Part shown: one piece after another, positions 20,191 through 28,091 of the stretch
How the letters are laid out: every line of letters begins with the position of its first letter
Position numbering within the stretch: position 1 is the stretch's first letter
Program-made: the position numbers and the translations under genes
IMG/VR virus record: IMGVR_UViG_3300046492_000146
Location: 1-51,659 of that record
Reading direction: 5' to 3' (one strand)
DNA from: a virus
Length of the DNA: 51,659 nt
The notes under the pieces: generated by a model
Told to the model about the DNA's origin: nothing
Databases searched by the model: none
What the model saw: only the letters and a program-made list of their open reading frames with translations

Positions 20191-20490
20191 ATGAGCATGA
20201 TCGAGCGCGTGGCGAAGGCATTGAGCCAACAGCTCGACAAGGACGGCTATTATGTTGACGCAGCGCGTGCAGCGATCGAGGCCATGCACGAGCCCTCGCC
20301 AGAAATGGAGAAAGGCTTGCAGGCGTATTTCAGGTATCTCACGGCGTATGATGAGCCGAGTTGCGAAACGGCCTACCGTGTTATGATCGAAGCTGCGCTC
20401 AACGAAGAAGCGCCAAGCACCCCGCATCAGATATCGATCGCGACATCCATCGTTGAAATGACGAATGCCGCCCTCAAGGAACAGGACTAG
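20191..20490 (+). CDS. hypothetical protein (99 aa)
   Basis: Start taken at MSMIERVAKALSQQLDKDG; an ATG at 20179 is also possible. MxERVAKAL...AARAAIEAMHEP is a common N-terminus in small proteins of rhizobial phages and prophages. Last gene of the rightward operon, overlapping the convergent minus-strand gene by 4 bases. Confidence 0.7.
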   Translation: MSMIERVAKALSQQLDKDGYYVDAARAAIEAMHEPSPEMEKGLQAYFRYLTAYDEPSCETAYRVMIEAALNEEAPSTPHQISIATSIVEMTNAALKEQD

Positions 20491-20960
20491 GGCCGCATAA
20501 TCGGCGTCCGCCACAGCGTCTTATTCGCCCGCGTCTGCGCGTCATCGAGCTTACTGCTCAGCACCTCAACGCGCGTAGCGACCTTGTTGATGCTGTCGAT
20601 CGCCGTATCAAGCTTGCCGCCGAGCGATTCCACCACGCGATCAATCCTGGCGTTTGAAGCCTCGATACCCTTCTTGTTCTCCGCCACACCTTCAATAGCT
20701 CGAGTTGTCTGAAAGGTCAGCGGCGCGATATCGGCGACGGCTTTGTTCAGATCAATATCGGCCTTTATGCCGCGATCGGTTTCTGACTTGAGCTTATCCT
20801 GGATGTCCTGGATATCTCGCTTCGTATCGTTCCATGATATCGCGGCGACGGCGATATTGGCAGCCGTGGCAAAGCTGAGGCCGCCGACGACGACGAGTGT
20901 ATTGAAGTTCCACTCGAACCTTTTGCTTCTCTCTGGCAATTGCATGTAATCTCCGTCCAT
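20487..20960 (-). CDS. membrane-anchored coiled-coil protein (157 aa)
   Basis: One transmembrane segment near the N-terminus (LVVVGGLSFATAANIAVAAISW, about residues 22-43) is followed by a long helical heptad region (KRDIQDIQDKLKSETDRGI... RIDRVVESLGGKLDTAIDSINKVATRVEVLSSKLDD). It is the last gene of the leftward late operon, after the SGNH tail protein. Proteins of this shape are often placed with lysis genes; here it might assist lysis, but a spanin pair is separate. Confidence 0.7.
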   Translation of the reverse strand: MDGDYMQLPERSKRFEWNFNTLVVVGGLSFATAANIAVAAISWNDTKRDIQDIQDKLKSETDRGIKADIDLNKAVADIAPLTFQTTRAIEGVAENKKGIEASNARIDRVVESLGGKLDTAIDSINKVATRVEVLSSKLDDAQTRANKTLWRTPIMRP

Positions 20961-21110
20961 TTCCTGCGCGCCCTGCCCTATGCCCTGTCATGCTTTTTAA
21001 CCGATAGGAAAGGTTGGTCTGGCACCGTGTGTCCAGCCGTCGCGATCCAGTGAAATCGTGAAGGTCAGGCCGGGACACCTGTTGACGCAGGTTGTTCCGG
21101 CCGCTTGCTT

Positions 21111-23363
21111 TTAAAGACCGGCCGTTGCGCCGACCCATGCTTCGATATTGGTCAGATCGGCACCGGTCAGCGCCGTGCGAGCGATGACGAGGCCCGAATA
21201 AGCATCCGGCGGGAAAACCGTAGCTGGAGTGCCGGGGGTCGTCGCTCCAGATGATGTGCCGACATAGAAATCGTTAAAGTTCCAGTTGCCATCGCCTGCG
21301 AGTGTGGCAGATGCCACTTGGACACCATCTACGCGGAAGATTACAGACGTTCCATTCTTGATTGTTGTGAAAACGTGGTAATTGCTTGTTTCAACGGCAG
21401 TTTGGAACGCAGTAACGGCGGCTCGGCTGTTCACCTCGATAACAGAGGGACCACGGTTTGCTGTAGTTGCTCTGAATGAGAAGCTGGCCAGCGTGGACGA
21501 GCCGGCCGTACCCCAGAAACTAAGCCTGCTCGTGACGCCTGCAAGCATCTTGCCGGCTTCGACGATTGTAAACGATGAAGTAGCCGTGTTGCCATCGGGA
21601 ATGTCGAGTAGGCCAGCAAAGCCGTTGCCCTTCAGGTAGGCGCCAGCAGGGAAGTCGATCACGCGTTTGTTGCCAGTTTGGCCGCCATTCGTGATGATGG
21701 TCGGTGCGCCGCCGATCCCAAGAACGTTGCTCGAATACTTCTCGCCCATCTGCGTCAGCGCGCCAGCGGTATCAAGAACCTTTGACGTGTCGTTGGTGTC
21801 CCAGGCAAAACCGAGGCTAGCCCCAAGATCGAGAGGCTGGAACGTCGCCGCTGTCGATTGCGTGATGGTCGAAGCGGTACCAGCGCCGCCGCTGTTTGAG
21901 GGGGTGACGCGCACATCATAGCTCGTGCTGGCGGTTAGGCCGGTAATCGTGCCGGTCAGCGCCGAGGAACCAGTCACGAACTGCGTCCATGTGCTATCAA
22001 TTGTCCGCTTGTACTCGACGAGATAGGTGATCGGGTTGGATCCGACAGACGGCGCAGTGAAGGAGAAGGCCAGCGTGGCGCTGCCGGCGCCTGTGAAGGC
22101 CAGACTGCCGACGGCGCCAGGAAGAACCGGCGTCGTGTTGAGGTTGAGTGCCGCAGCAATTGCAGCGGCCTTTGCGGAGGTGAAGTGTGTTCCGTCCAGA
22201 ACTGGGGGGAACGGCCCGCCGTGCACGTTGCTGTTCCTCGCTGACATTTCAGCGTCGGCAACGTCAAGGACGGCGTCGACATTTGCCGGTATGGCCCGTA
22301 TCGACGTGTTTAGCGGCGTCAGGTCTGCCATATTCCCATCCGTCTTCGGCGTCTGATCCGCGACGGACGTATAGTTCCCGCTCGCGCTGTCGGTGCGGGC
22401 AGTAATGGTGGTTTGAAAGATGTTGGCTGAGCCGAAGAGCCCGTAGATGGTTTGCTGATCGGCTAGGATCTGAGCAGCCGTGCGCCCAAGCCGAAGGTCG
22501 TTGACACCATGCTCACAGATCACATCGGAATGGGGGATAAGCGCGAGCAGCGCGGTGATGCTGCCTGTAGATCCCGCAAATTGCTGAGCCCCTTGACCCT
22601 TTTTCGCGATCTTGAGGTACGGCATGCCAGTGGCGTCAAGCAAACGCCCAGCCCAGCCGCTGCCGCCTTTCGCGCCTACACTCGAAATATCGCCCTGCGC
22701 GAATATAAGACTGTCGCCGACGAGGATATAACTCTTTGCTGGAGCACCAGACTGACCTTTGGCAATTGTACCGACGATCGCGACTGATCCGAAGGAGTTA
22801 ACGCCAGTACCCGGAGAAATCGTTCCAGAGTTGCCGACGTCTGTCGTGCCTGTGCCGCCGTCCTCGAGGCCAAGAACGTCATGAGCAGCCGGCATTTCGA
22901 TCAGCGGGAAGTTCGTCACTGCCGCGTTCAGGTTTACGGTGCGCTCGGCAAACTTCGCGCCGGCAGCTATCACAAGGGGCAACCCTGTGACCGATGAAAG
23001 AACGACATCGGATTTGAACGACCCGGTGTCTATGAGTTTTGAACCGGCTCCAGACCAAAGCACCTGATGAAAGACACCATCGGGATATTCGATATACCGC
23101 TTGATGGTTCGGGCTGATGCGGCCGTGGGCTGGAGTGTGCCGTCCGAAATATACCAAGAACTATCGACGCACTGGAGGTCAGTGACTGCTGCGAGAGGGT
23201 GGGCGTAATGGACGCGGCGAAAAGTTGCGTTCTGCTGGATGCTTCCAACGGCGGTCGCGACTTGGAAGCGGCTGCCAACGATTCCGACAGTTTCACCGAT
23301 CGTTGGTTGACCCCCGCCGTTTTGGCCGGTGAGCGACAGGGAGAGTCCAAGCATGAGGCTCAT
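21111..23363 (-). CDS. tail protein with SGNH hydrolase, fibronectin III and LamG-like domains (750 aa)
   Basis: Residues 1-200 are a virion-attachment or beta region. A GDSL/SGNH esterase follows with block I GDSL (216-219), block III GxND (286-289) and block V DGTH with Asp390/His393, so the catalytic set is complete. About 415-500 is a fibronectin type III repeat (TYLVEYKRTIDSTWTQF, GLTASTSYDVRV). The rest is a jelly-roll concanavalin/LamG-like domain. Such tail proteins deacetylate surface polysaccharide. It overlaps the outer-spanin stop by 4 bases. Confidence 0.85.
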   Translation of the reverse strand: MSLMLGLSLSLTGQNGGGQPTIGETVGIVGSRFQVATAVGSIQQNATFRRVHYAHPLAAVTDLQCVDSSWYISDGTLQPTAASARTIKRYIEYPDGVFHQVLWSGAGSKLIDTGSFKSDVVLSSVTGLPLVIAAGAKFAERTVNLNAAVTNFPLIEMPAAHDVLGLEDGGTGTTDVGNSGTISPGTGVNSFGSVAIVGTIAKGQSGAPAKSYILVGDSLIFAQGDISSVGAKGGSGWAGRLLDATGMPYLKIAKKGQGAQQFAGSTGSITALLALIPHSDVICEHGVNDLRLGRTAAQILADQQTIYGLFGSANIFQTTITARTDSASGNYTSVADQTPKTDGNMADLTPLNTSIRAIPANVDAVLDVADAEMSARNSNVHGGPFPPVLDGTHFTSAKAAAIAAALNLNTTPVLPGAVGSLAFTGAGSATLAFSFTAPSVGSNPITYLVEYKRTIDSTWTQFVTGSSALTGTITGLTASTSYDVRVTPSNSGGAGTASTITQSTAATFQPLDLGASLGFAWDTNDTSKVLDTAGALTQMGEKYSSNVLGIGGAPTIITNGGQTGNKRVIDFPAGAYLKGNGFAGLLDIPDGNTATSSFTIVEAGKMLAGVTSRLSFWGTAGSSTLASFSFRATTANRGPSVIEVNSRAAVTAFQTAVETSNYHVFTTIKNGTSVIFRVDGVQVASATLAGDGNWNFNDFYVGTSSGATTPGTPATVFPPDAYSGLVIARTALTGADLTNIEAWVGATAGL

Positions 23364-23686
23364 GGCGTTTTCCCGTATTTGGATTTCACATCGTCGTAGA
23401 ACTGACCACAGCGGCCTACGCGAGCGTTCGCCTTGTCGAGCTGCCCACGCTCACGGATGAGCACCGAACGAATCTCTGCGCCAACGTCGAGGGCAGCGTG
23501 TGGCGTAAGGACACGGCAGTCCTGCGGATAGTCAGGCAGAATGACGGAAGCCTTGATCACTCCCTGCGTCGTCGCGGCCTTGTTCAGCCGTTCGGTGGTG
23601 GAGCAGCCGCTAATGACGATTGACAAAATCGACATCGTCGCGATCGGCAACGCACTGGCGGTTCTTCTGCGACAGGATGAGTTCAT
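23360..23686 (-). CDS. outer spanin lipoprotein (Rz1-like, 108 aa)
   Basis: The start at MNSSCRRRTASALP gives an n-region RRR, a hydrophobic run and lipobox ISGC before STTERL. A later ATG (23635) would leave a signal of only 10 residues without charge. The gene begins within the inner-spanin frame and overlaps it by 77 bases in another frame, the nested arrangement of Rz/Rz1 pairs. The mature part is unusually long for Rz1 (about 80 residues) and ends in FYDDVKSKYGKTP. Confidence 0.75.
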   Translation of the reverse strand: MNSSCRRRTASALPIATMSILSIVISGCSTTERLNKAATTQGVIKASVILPDYPQDCRVLTPHAALDVGAEIRSVLIRERGQLDKANARVGRCGQFYDDVKSKYGKTP

Positions 23687-23972
23687 AGCCACGTATTTCG
23701 GCCTCGCGGGTGATTTCGGATTTGGCATTTTCGGATTCGGCGGCCTCGAGGCGCTTGCGGTGCTCTTCGGTAGCCTGGGCGGCTGCGTTGCGCTGGCGCT
23801 CCATCTCGGCGGCTTTTGCTTCGGCTGCTGTCTTTTCGGCAATGAGCACGTAGCCGGCGCGGGCTTCACGGGCTGCTGAGGGGTAGCCGATCGAAATTGC
23901 GTAGAGGTGGTAAATTACGACGCCGGCAACGATTCCCAGTGCAATCTTCACCCAGTCAAGGATGCCGAACAT
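23610..23972 (-). CDS. inner spanin (Rz-like, 120 aa)
   Basis: The N-terminal transmembrane segment (WVKIALGIVAGVVIYHLYAISIG) is followed by a long coiled coil with alanine/glutamate heptads (IAEKTAAEAKAAEMERQRNAAAQATEEHRKRLEAAE) and a Cys near the end. This is the standard inner-membrane spanin partner, which with the outer lipoprotein fuses inner and outer membranes at lysis. Confidence 0.85.
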   Translation of the reverse strand: MFGILDWVKIALGIVAGVVIYHLYAISIGYPSAAREARAGYVLIAEKTAAEAKAAEMERQRNAAAQATEEHRKRLEAAESENAKSEITREAEIRGYELILSQKNRQCVADRDDVDFVNRH

Positions 23973-23973
23973 A

Positions 23974-24002
23974 TTGTGATTCCTAGCTTTTTAGGGTATA
24001 AA
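23974..24002 (+). promoter_or_regulatory. promoter of the inverted HNH gene
   Basis: Plus strand TTGTGA (-35, 23974-23979), 17-base spacer, TATAAA (-10, 23997-24002). It reads away from the spanins into the HNH gene. Its -35 begins two bases beyond the inner-spanin start codon. Confidence 0.65.
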
Positions 24003-24006
24003 TAGC

Positions 24007-24041
24007 GAACCCGCCGAGCGTTCCAGCGCTGCGACGGGTTC
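24007..24041 (+). other. leader hairpin upstream of the HNH gene
   Basis: Perfect 7-bp arms GAACCCG/CGGGTTC enclose a second small stem AGCG/CGCT around TTCCAG. It lies in the 5' leader between the predicted start near 24009 and the AGGAGG site. Without a T-run it is more likely an RNA control or boundary element than a terminator. Confidence 0.55.
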
Positions 24042-24070
24042 TAACCAAGCCAACCTTACAGGAGGTCGAA

Positions 24071-24670
24071 ATGGCTAATTCCCGTGTATGCTCTATTCCC
24101 AACTGCGGCAAGCCTCACGATAGCAAAGGCTACTGCTGCACGCATTACCAGCGCCTCATGCGGCATGGTGACCCACTTGGCGGCCGAGTGCCCTATGGTG
24201 AGCCTATGCGCTGGATTCATGAAGTTGCACTGCTCCATACTGCCGAAGGGTGCCTTCCATGGCCTTTCGGAAAGAGCGCGAATGGTTACGGGGTAGTCAA
24301 GGTCGGCGGCGAGACGGTTCTAGTCCACCGCTACGTCTGTGAACTCGCTCACGGGGCCGCTCCAACGCCGGGGCATGAAGCGGCTCATTCGTGCGGCAAG
24401 GGCCACGAAGGCTGCACCGCGCCCGGACATCTTGAATGGAAGACGCCCACACAGAACCAAGCAGATAGGCTAGAACACGGAACGCACAGCCGAGGTGAGC
24501 GTAGCGCCAGGGCCAAGCTGACCGAGGATGACGTGCGCATAATCATTTCACTGAAAGGTGCCGAGACTCGTGTATCCCTTGCCGCGAGGTTCGGTGTATC
24601 GCAGCAAGCCATCTACCGAATCCAAATCGGTCGCACTTGGGCGTGGCTAACTGGCGCCAACATGCTCTAG
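24071..24670 (+). CDS. HNH endonuclease with C-terminal helix-turn-helix, inverted in the lysis cassette
   Basis: 199 residues with a strong AGGAGG site. The N-terminal zinc-ribbon-like CSIPNCGKPHDSKGYCCTHY and HNH core (VHRYVCELAHG, HSCGKGHEGCTAPGHLEWKTP) closely match the product of 3463-3930. Here the protein continues with a helix-turn-helix (RAKLTEDDVRIIISLKGAETRVSLAARFGVSQQAIYRIQ). It is on the plus strand between endolysin and spanin, both minus, with its own promoter. This looks like a recently inserted, autonomous homing gene. Confidence 0.9.
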   Translation: MANSRVCSIPNCGKPHDSKGYCCTHYQRLMRHGDPLGGRVPYGEPMRWIHEVALLHTAEGCLPWPFGKSANGYGVVKVGGETVLVHRYVCELAHGAAPTPGHEAAHSCGKGHEGCTAPGHLEWKTPTQNQADRLEHGTHSRGERSARAKLTEDDVRIIISLKGAETRVSLAARFGVSQQAIYRIQIGRTWAWLTGANML

Positions 24671-24681
24671 GGGTAGGTGTA

Positions 24682-25176
24682 TCATGCACCTCGCAGACAG
24701 ATATTGCGCTCGATGACACGGCGCTTGGCGAGCCCTGCCAGCACTACCTTCTTTCCGCCGATGGTTCCCTTGTTCCACGCCAGCATGGCATCGCAGGCAG
24801 CTTTGATATTGCCTGTCCTGAGATATCGCGCCGCGCTTGAGCCGCAGAAACCGCCAATTCCAATGTTGTAGGAGAAACTGTCGAACGCCCCGCGCGTCTC
24901 GACCGGCAAGCTATTCCAGTTGGAAACGCAGGCACCGTTACCCTGGTCGTAGTGCGCCATGCGCTTCACCAGCAGATCATGGCACTCCTGCTTGGAGAAC
25001 GTGCGGCCCTGCATGGACTTCGCGTTCTCGGTCTCCCCGTAGCAATAGGTGAGCACGTTGACGGCATCGCGATAGACGTAGCCGACATAGCCCTCCTGCG
25101 GAGCTGCGATGGTCACAGCGAGGGATATCGCCGCAGCAGCCGCTGCCGCTCCGCCCTTCTTCATTCTATTTTCCAT
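24682..25176 (-). CDS. endolysin, GH24 lysozyme with N-terminal export/SAR-like segment
   Basis: 164 residues. The GH24 catalytic pattern Glu-8-Asp-5-Thr is visible as Glu28, Asp37 and Thr43 (QEGYVGYVYRDAVNVLTYCYG). The N-terminus KKGGAAAAAAAISLAVTIAAP is a weakly hydrophobic Ala/Gly-rich segment, as in signal-anchor-release endolysins. A cysteine pattern (CYGE, CHDLL, GACVS, GFCG) would fit disulfide control in the periplasm. A second ATG at residue 5 (25164) may be the true start, since the first overlaps the holin by 11 bases. Confidence 0.9.
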   Translation of the reverse strand: MENRMKKGGAAAAAAAISLAVTIAAPQEGYVGYVYRDAVNVLTYCYGETENAKSMQGRTFSKQECHDLLVKRMAHYDQGNGACVSNWNSLPVETRGAFDSFSYNIGIGGFCGSSAARYLRTGNIKAACDAMLAWNKGTIGGKKVVLAGLAKRRVIERNICLRGA

Positions 25177-25363
25177 TGGAAAGCCTCTGGTCGATTACCC
25201 GAGCCGGGACGGAAAGGAGGAGGAGGACGATCGACAGCCACGGGGGAATGTAGCCATCGAGATACGGGACGATATACGGGGCCAGTTCGAAGGCCCCCGC
25301 GAAATAGACGCACCAAAGCGACAGGGAGCGCGCGAGAACGCGCCGCCAATTTTGGACGAGCAT
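25166..25363 (-). CDS. putative holin (65 aa)
   Basis: Two hydrophobic segments (SLWCVYFAGAFELAPYIVPYL and PPWLSIVLLLLSVPARVI) are separated by DGYI, with a basic N-terminus and a polar C-terminus. The size, topology and placement directly upstream of the endolysin match small phage holins, often annotated as holins in rhizobial phages. Function is inferred from context. Confidence 0.7.
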   Translation of the reverse strand: MLVQNWRRVLARSLSLWCVYFAGAFELAPYIVPYLDGYIPPWLSIVLLLLSVPARVIDQRLSNGK

Positions 25364-25412
25364 GGGAGGCTCCAGATTGTGGATGGTGGCTTTATGCCCG
25401 CTTGAGGACGAT

Positions 25413-26747
25413 TTACGCGAAGAGCGCCTTCAGCTTCGCCGCCATGTCCTTGACGCTGGCAGCGACGGAGGCATCCGCCTCAACGGTTTCGCAGGCCGCA
25501 ACAAGGTCACTTTCAGGCGTTGGTGGTGGGATATAGTCCCCGGTGTAGGACATCAGCGTTGCGGCATAATTCAGATAGGTCGTATATGACCCCTTGAAGC
25601 ACAATACTTCTGGAGCAGCGCCGGCGTAACCATGCGGACTGAATGGGCGAACGTATTTCCCCCCGTCCGAAACCGGAGCATCGATGACGCTTTCGAAAGC
25701 CCATGTCACGCCATTGTCGGCTGTCTCCCATCGCTCCAGATGCCAGCCGGCCGCGTCCTGCCGCGAGAGATACACATTCGATCTATCGTTGCCATCGAAG
25801 CAGATGCCCCCGGAATAATACCGGCTGGGAGGATCAGACATGACGAGAGGACCGCCAGCAGAGCAGATTTCCGATGAAACGAAAGACGTTCCATTCCAGC
25901 GCGCAAAGCGATATTTATGCTCTGCGTAAAGATTGCCGGGATAGGTGGACATGAGCACGACAGGCGCGTTGGATGCGTCCCTGTCAACCTGCCATATCCA
26001 AGTATTGCCGACAGGCGCCCCGGATTGGACGAGCGTTGCCTGCGCTGGGCCGAACGGTACAGATGTGATCTGAACACCAGCCGCATTCTCATAGCGCGCC
26101 ACGCCTCCAACGATCGTAAATCGGGCGTAGTAGACATCGGAGACGATTTCTGCTGGGTGACCAGTCGTAAAAATCAGATCGACCGTATCAACGCCGTTGC
26201 ACATGGCCTTGAGGTACGGCCCCGAGATAGTGGATGCGGCCCAGAGCGCATACCCGGCCCAAGTTACTGTCGCCAAGCCATCGTCATTGCTCATAACAAC
26301 CCATCGCTGCTGGTTGTTCGGCAGGTTCTGTCGGCTGAAAACGATAAAACGGTTGGCGGCAGGAACATATACGGGGCTGGCGTAGGAGTATGTTGATCCT
26401 GAAACGTGAAACGTCTTTGACGGAAGCCCCATCCAGGTAGCCGGGGCAAGCACAGTCAGGTTGCCGTCTGGCCCTGTCCAGCGATGAAGAATGTCGGACG
26501 CCGAATGGTGTGCATAGAAAATTTGAATGCGACCATCGGGCGTTTTGGCGAAAGATGGATTGGCATGATCATCAACGTTAAGCGCTTGGTGTAGGGTGAC
26601 GACGATTTCCACCCCAGTATCATGATTGACCTGTTTGGCCATGATATCGCCGGTCGGGCTTACCCAGCCCGAATAGGTACGGTTCCGAGCGGAGTCGTAG
26701 AGTACGCGCGGTTCAGAGAACCAGCACCATGCGCCAGTTGAGGTCAT
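25413..26747 (-). CDS. BNR-4-type beta-propeller, probable tail-associated polysaccharide-degrading protein
   Basis: Start chosen at MTSTGAWCWFSEPRVLYD with an AAGGAA site; 444 residues. The opening WCWFSEPR, YSGWVSPTGDI, VDDHANPSFAKTPDGRIQIFYAHH pattern is that of the BNR_4 family, relatives of which are propeller-fold polysaccharide lyases. A propeller of repeated blades follows. The end has a Pro-rich linker and a short helical tail (EADASVAASVKDMAAKLKALFA) that could mediate assembly. It probably acts on host exopolysaccharide; this is not proven by the sequence. Confidence 0.75.
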   Translation of the reverse strand: MTSTGAWCWFSEPRVLYDSARNRTYSGWVSPTGDIMAKQVNHDTGVEIVVTLHQALNVDDHANPSFAKTPDGRIQIFYAHHSASDILHRWTGPDGNLTVLAPATWMGLPSKTFHVSGSTYSYASPVYVPAANRFIVFSRQNLPNNQQRWVVMSNDDGLATVTWAGYALWAASTISGPYLKAMCNGVDTVDLIFTTGHPAEIVSDVYYARFTIVGGVARYENAAGVQITSVPFGPAQATLVQSGAPVGNTWIWQVDRDASNAPVVLMSTYPGNLYAEHKYRFARWNGTSFVSSEICSAGGPLVMSDPPSRYYSGGICFDGNDRSNVYLSRQDAAGWHLERWETADNGVTWAFESVIDAPVSDGGKYVRPFSPHGYAGAAPEVLCFKGSYTTYLNYAATLMSYTGDYIPPPTPESDLVAACETVEADASVAASVKDMAAKLKALFA

Positions 26748-26781
26748 TGTCTTTTCCTTCAGGGGTGTGATGGTAAGGCGG

Positions 26782-27522
26782 CTAGCGCCTCTGGAATAGG
26801 AGATCGGCGCCGTACATGCCCTTGGCTGTGCTGACGACGCCTGAATTCTGGTTCTCGATGCGGCGGATAAGGTCAAACCCATTCGCCGCCGCTATGTCGA
26901 CGATCCGTTTTTCTGAAATCGTCCGGTGCGGATAGAAAACGGCGACGTTATCGAAGCCGTGCGGAACAGGGCCGCCGCCATTGTCGAACAATCTCGAGTG
27001 CTGAACGCGATACTGAACTTTACGAGCGAAGGCATTTCGCGCCAGGCAGGCATATCTTACGGTTCGCTTCAGGGCGCTTTCCCAAACGTCTTCTGAATCC
27101 TTGATGCATTGAAGTGTCCCGCTGCTGTGGAACACGGTCATTTCGTCAGGCAGTTCGTCGGTGAACGCGATCGACGGACGCAGCGGCGTTGCGGCCCTCG
27201 CCATAGCCTTCGTCTCGACCACGGTGAACAACCAGTCCGGGTGCCTCCTCTGGAGAACGGAGCACATCTCTCCAACGGCACCCCCAAAATCCACGAAGCT
27301 GCCGCCAGTAGCATCCATGGCGTCAGAAAGAGCCGGGGAAGGAACGAATGTCCCATCCTCCCGGCCAAGAATTCCTCTCGACCTTGCAACGCGGAAATCT
27401 GTCAGGAGCGAATCGGAATAATTGGTCTTGGCGGCGCGGCTGGCAGCATCCCATGACCGGTATATTTTCTCCCGGTTCGCATAGTCCTTAAACGCGTTGC
27501 CGATGACGTCGATAATGCCCAT
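26782..27522 (-). CDS. TIGR04325-like SAM methyltransferase
   Basis: Start chosen at MGIIDVIGNAFKDY, 246 residues; an upstream ATG (27552) is possible. The SAM-binding motif appears as GSFVDFGGAVGEMCSVL (motif I) followed by WLFTVVETKAM and later TVFHSSGTLQCI. The sequence layout KIYRSWDAASRAAKTNYSD... FPHRTISEKRI matches this family, which is usually found in polysaccharide or O-antigen clusters. It lies between tail fibre chaperone-like genes and the propeller lyase, so it may modify surface glycans or a tail protein. Confidence 0.75.
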   Translation of the reverse strand: MGIIDVIGNAFKDYANREKIYRSWDAASRAAKTNYSDSLLTDFRVARSRGILGREDGTFVPSPALSDAMDATGGSFVDFGGAVGEMCSVLQRRHPDWLFTVVETKAMARAATPLRPSIAFTDELPDEMTVFHSSGTLQCIKDSEDVWESALKRTVRYACLARNAFARKVQYRVQHSRLFDNGGGPVPHGFDNVAVFYPHRTISEKRIVDIAAANGFDLIRRIENQNSGVVSTAKGMYGADLLFQRR

Positions 27523-27530
27523 GGAAAACC

Positions 27531-27548
27531 CCCGTAAAAGAATACGGG
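27531..27548 (-). terminator. possible weak terminator
   Basis: A 5-bp stem CCCGT/ACGGG with an 8-base loop is followed on the minus strand by GGTTTT. It ends right before the methyltransferase ATG, after the gene at 27594-27857. Confidence 0.35.
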
Positions 27549-27593
27549 ACATTATGAGCACAACCGCATAGTTGCAAGCCTGTTACTGCCGGG

Positions 27594-27857
27594 TCACAGT
27601 TGCGCCGCTGCGGCGAAGAATTCGTCGATCTGCTCGGGCGTGGAACCCATAGCCTTGAAGCCGGCCTGCATCATCGGCGAATTGCGGACGAATGTCCCGC
27701 TGTATTCATAGGCGATCTGAACCGCGCGCGGCTGTGTCGATATCCATGCATCGACTTGATCGAGCATACCTGCAGCAAGAAGCTGAAGCTTGAACTGACG
27801 GCTGGATACGCTTTCAACAGGAGGAACAACGATGGAGCCGATCTTGATAATGCTCAT
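27594..27857 (-). CDS. tail-fibre-associated hypothetical protein (87 aa)
   Basis: A beta N-terminus (MSIIKIGSIVVPPVESVSS) followed by helices (QFKLQLLAAGMLDQVDAWI, AVQIAYEYSGTFVRNSPMMQAGFKAMGSTPEQIDEFF). Small proteins of this form follow tail fibre genes in other phages and may serve as assembly factors. Overlaps the upstream gene by 4 bases. Confidence 0.65.
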   Translation of the reverse strand: MSIIKIGSIVVPPVESVSSRQFKLQLLAAGMLDQVDAWISTQPRAVQIAYEYSGTFVRNSPMMQAGFKAMGSTPEQIDEFFAAAAQL

Positions 27858-28087
27858 TTGCCTATTCCATCGGTGAGATCGGCTTCGTCCACTACCCAGG
27901 CCATCCGCTCCGCGCGATCGGCTGGGATGTCGGCAACACCGATGATCTTATAAGGGCGCCCAGTTGGGACGTCCTTGGCAGCGATCTGCTCAAGCGTCAA
28001 ATCGCAATCTCCATCGCGCGGCGGGATGATGACGGCAACTCCGCCATCATCGTTCTGATAGATAATCCGTTTGGTTTGGTCGGCCAT
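27854..28087 (-). CDS. tail-fibre-associated hypothetical protein (77 aa)
   Basis: MADQTKRIIYQNDDGGVAVIIPPRD...LTLEQIAAKDVPTGRPYKIIGVADIPADRAERMAWVVDEADL. This acidic small protein has the signature of proteins found immediately after tail fibre genes in other phages. It follows the fibre gene by 4 bases. Function is unknown; a chaperone or connector role is inference. Confidence 0.65.
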   Translation of the reverse strand: MADQTKRIIYQNDDGGVAVIIPPRDGDCDLTLEQIAAKDVPTGRPYKIIGVADIPADRAERMAWVVDEADLTDGIGK

Positions 28088-28091
28088 CTTT

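Noticed and set aside
20961-21110. Terminator or gene in the gap before the SGNH protein
   Set aside because: No convincing stem with a T-run and no frame with a ribosome-binding site.
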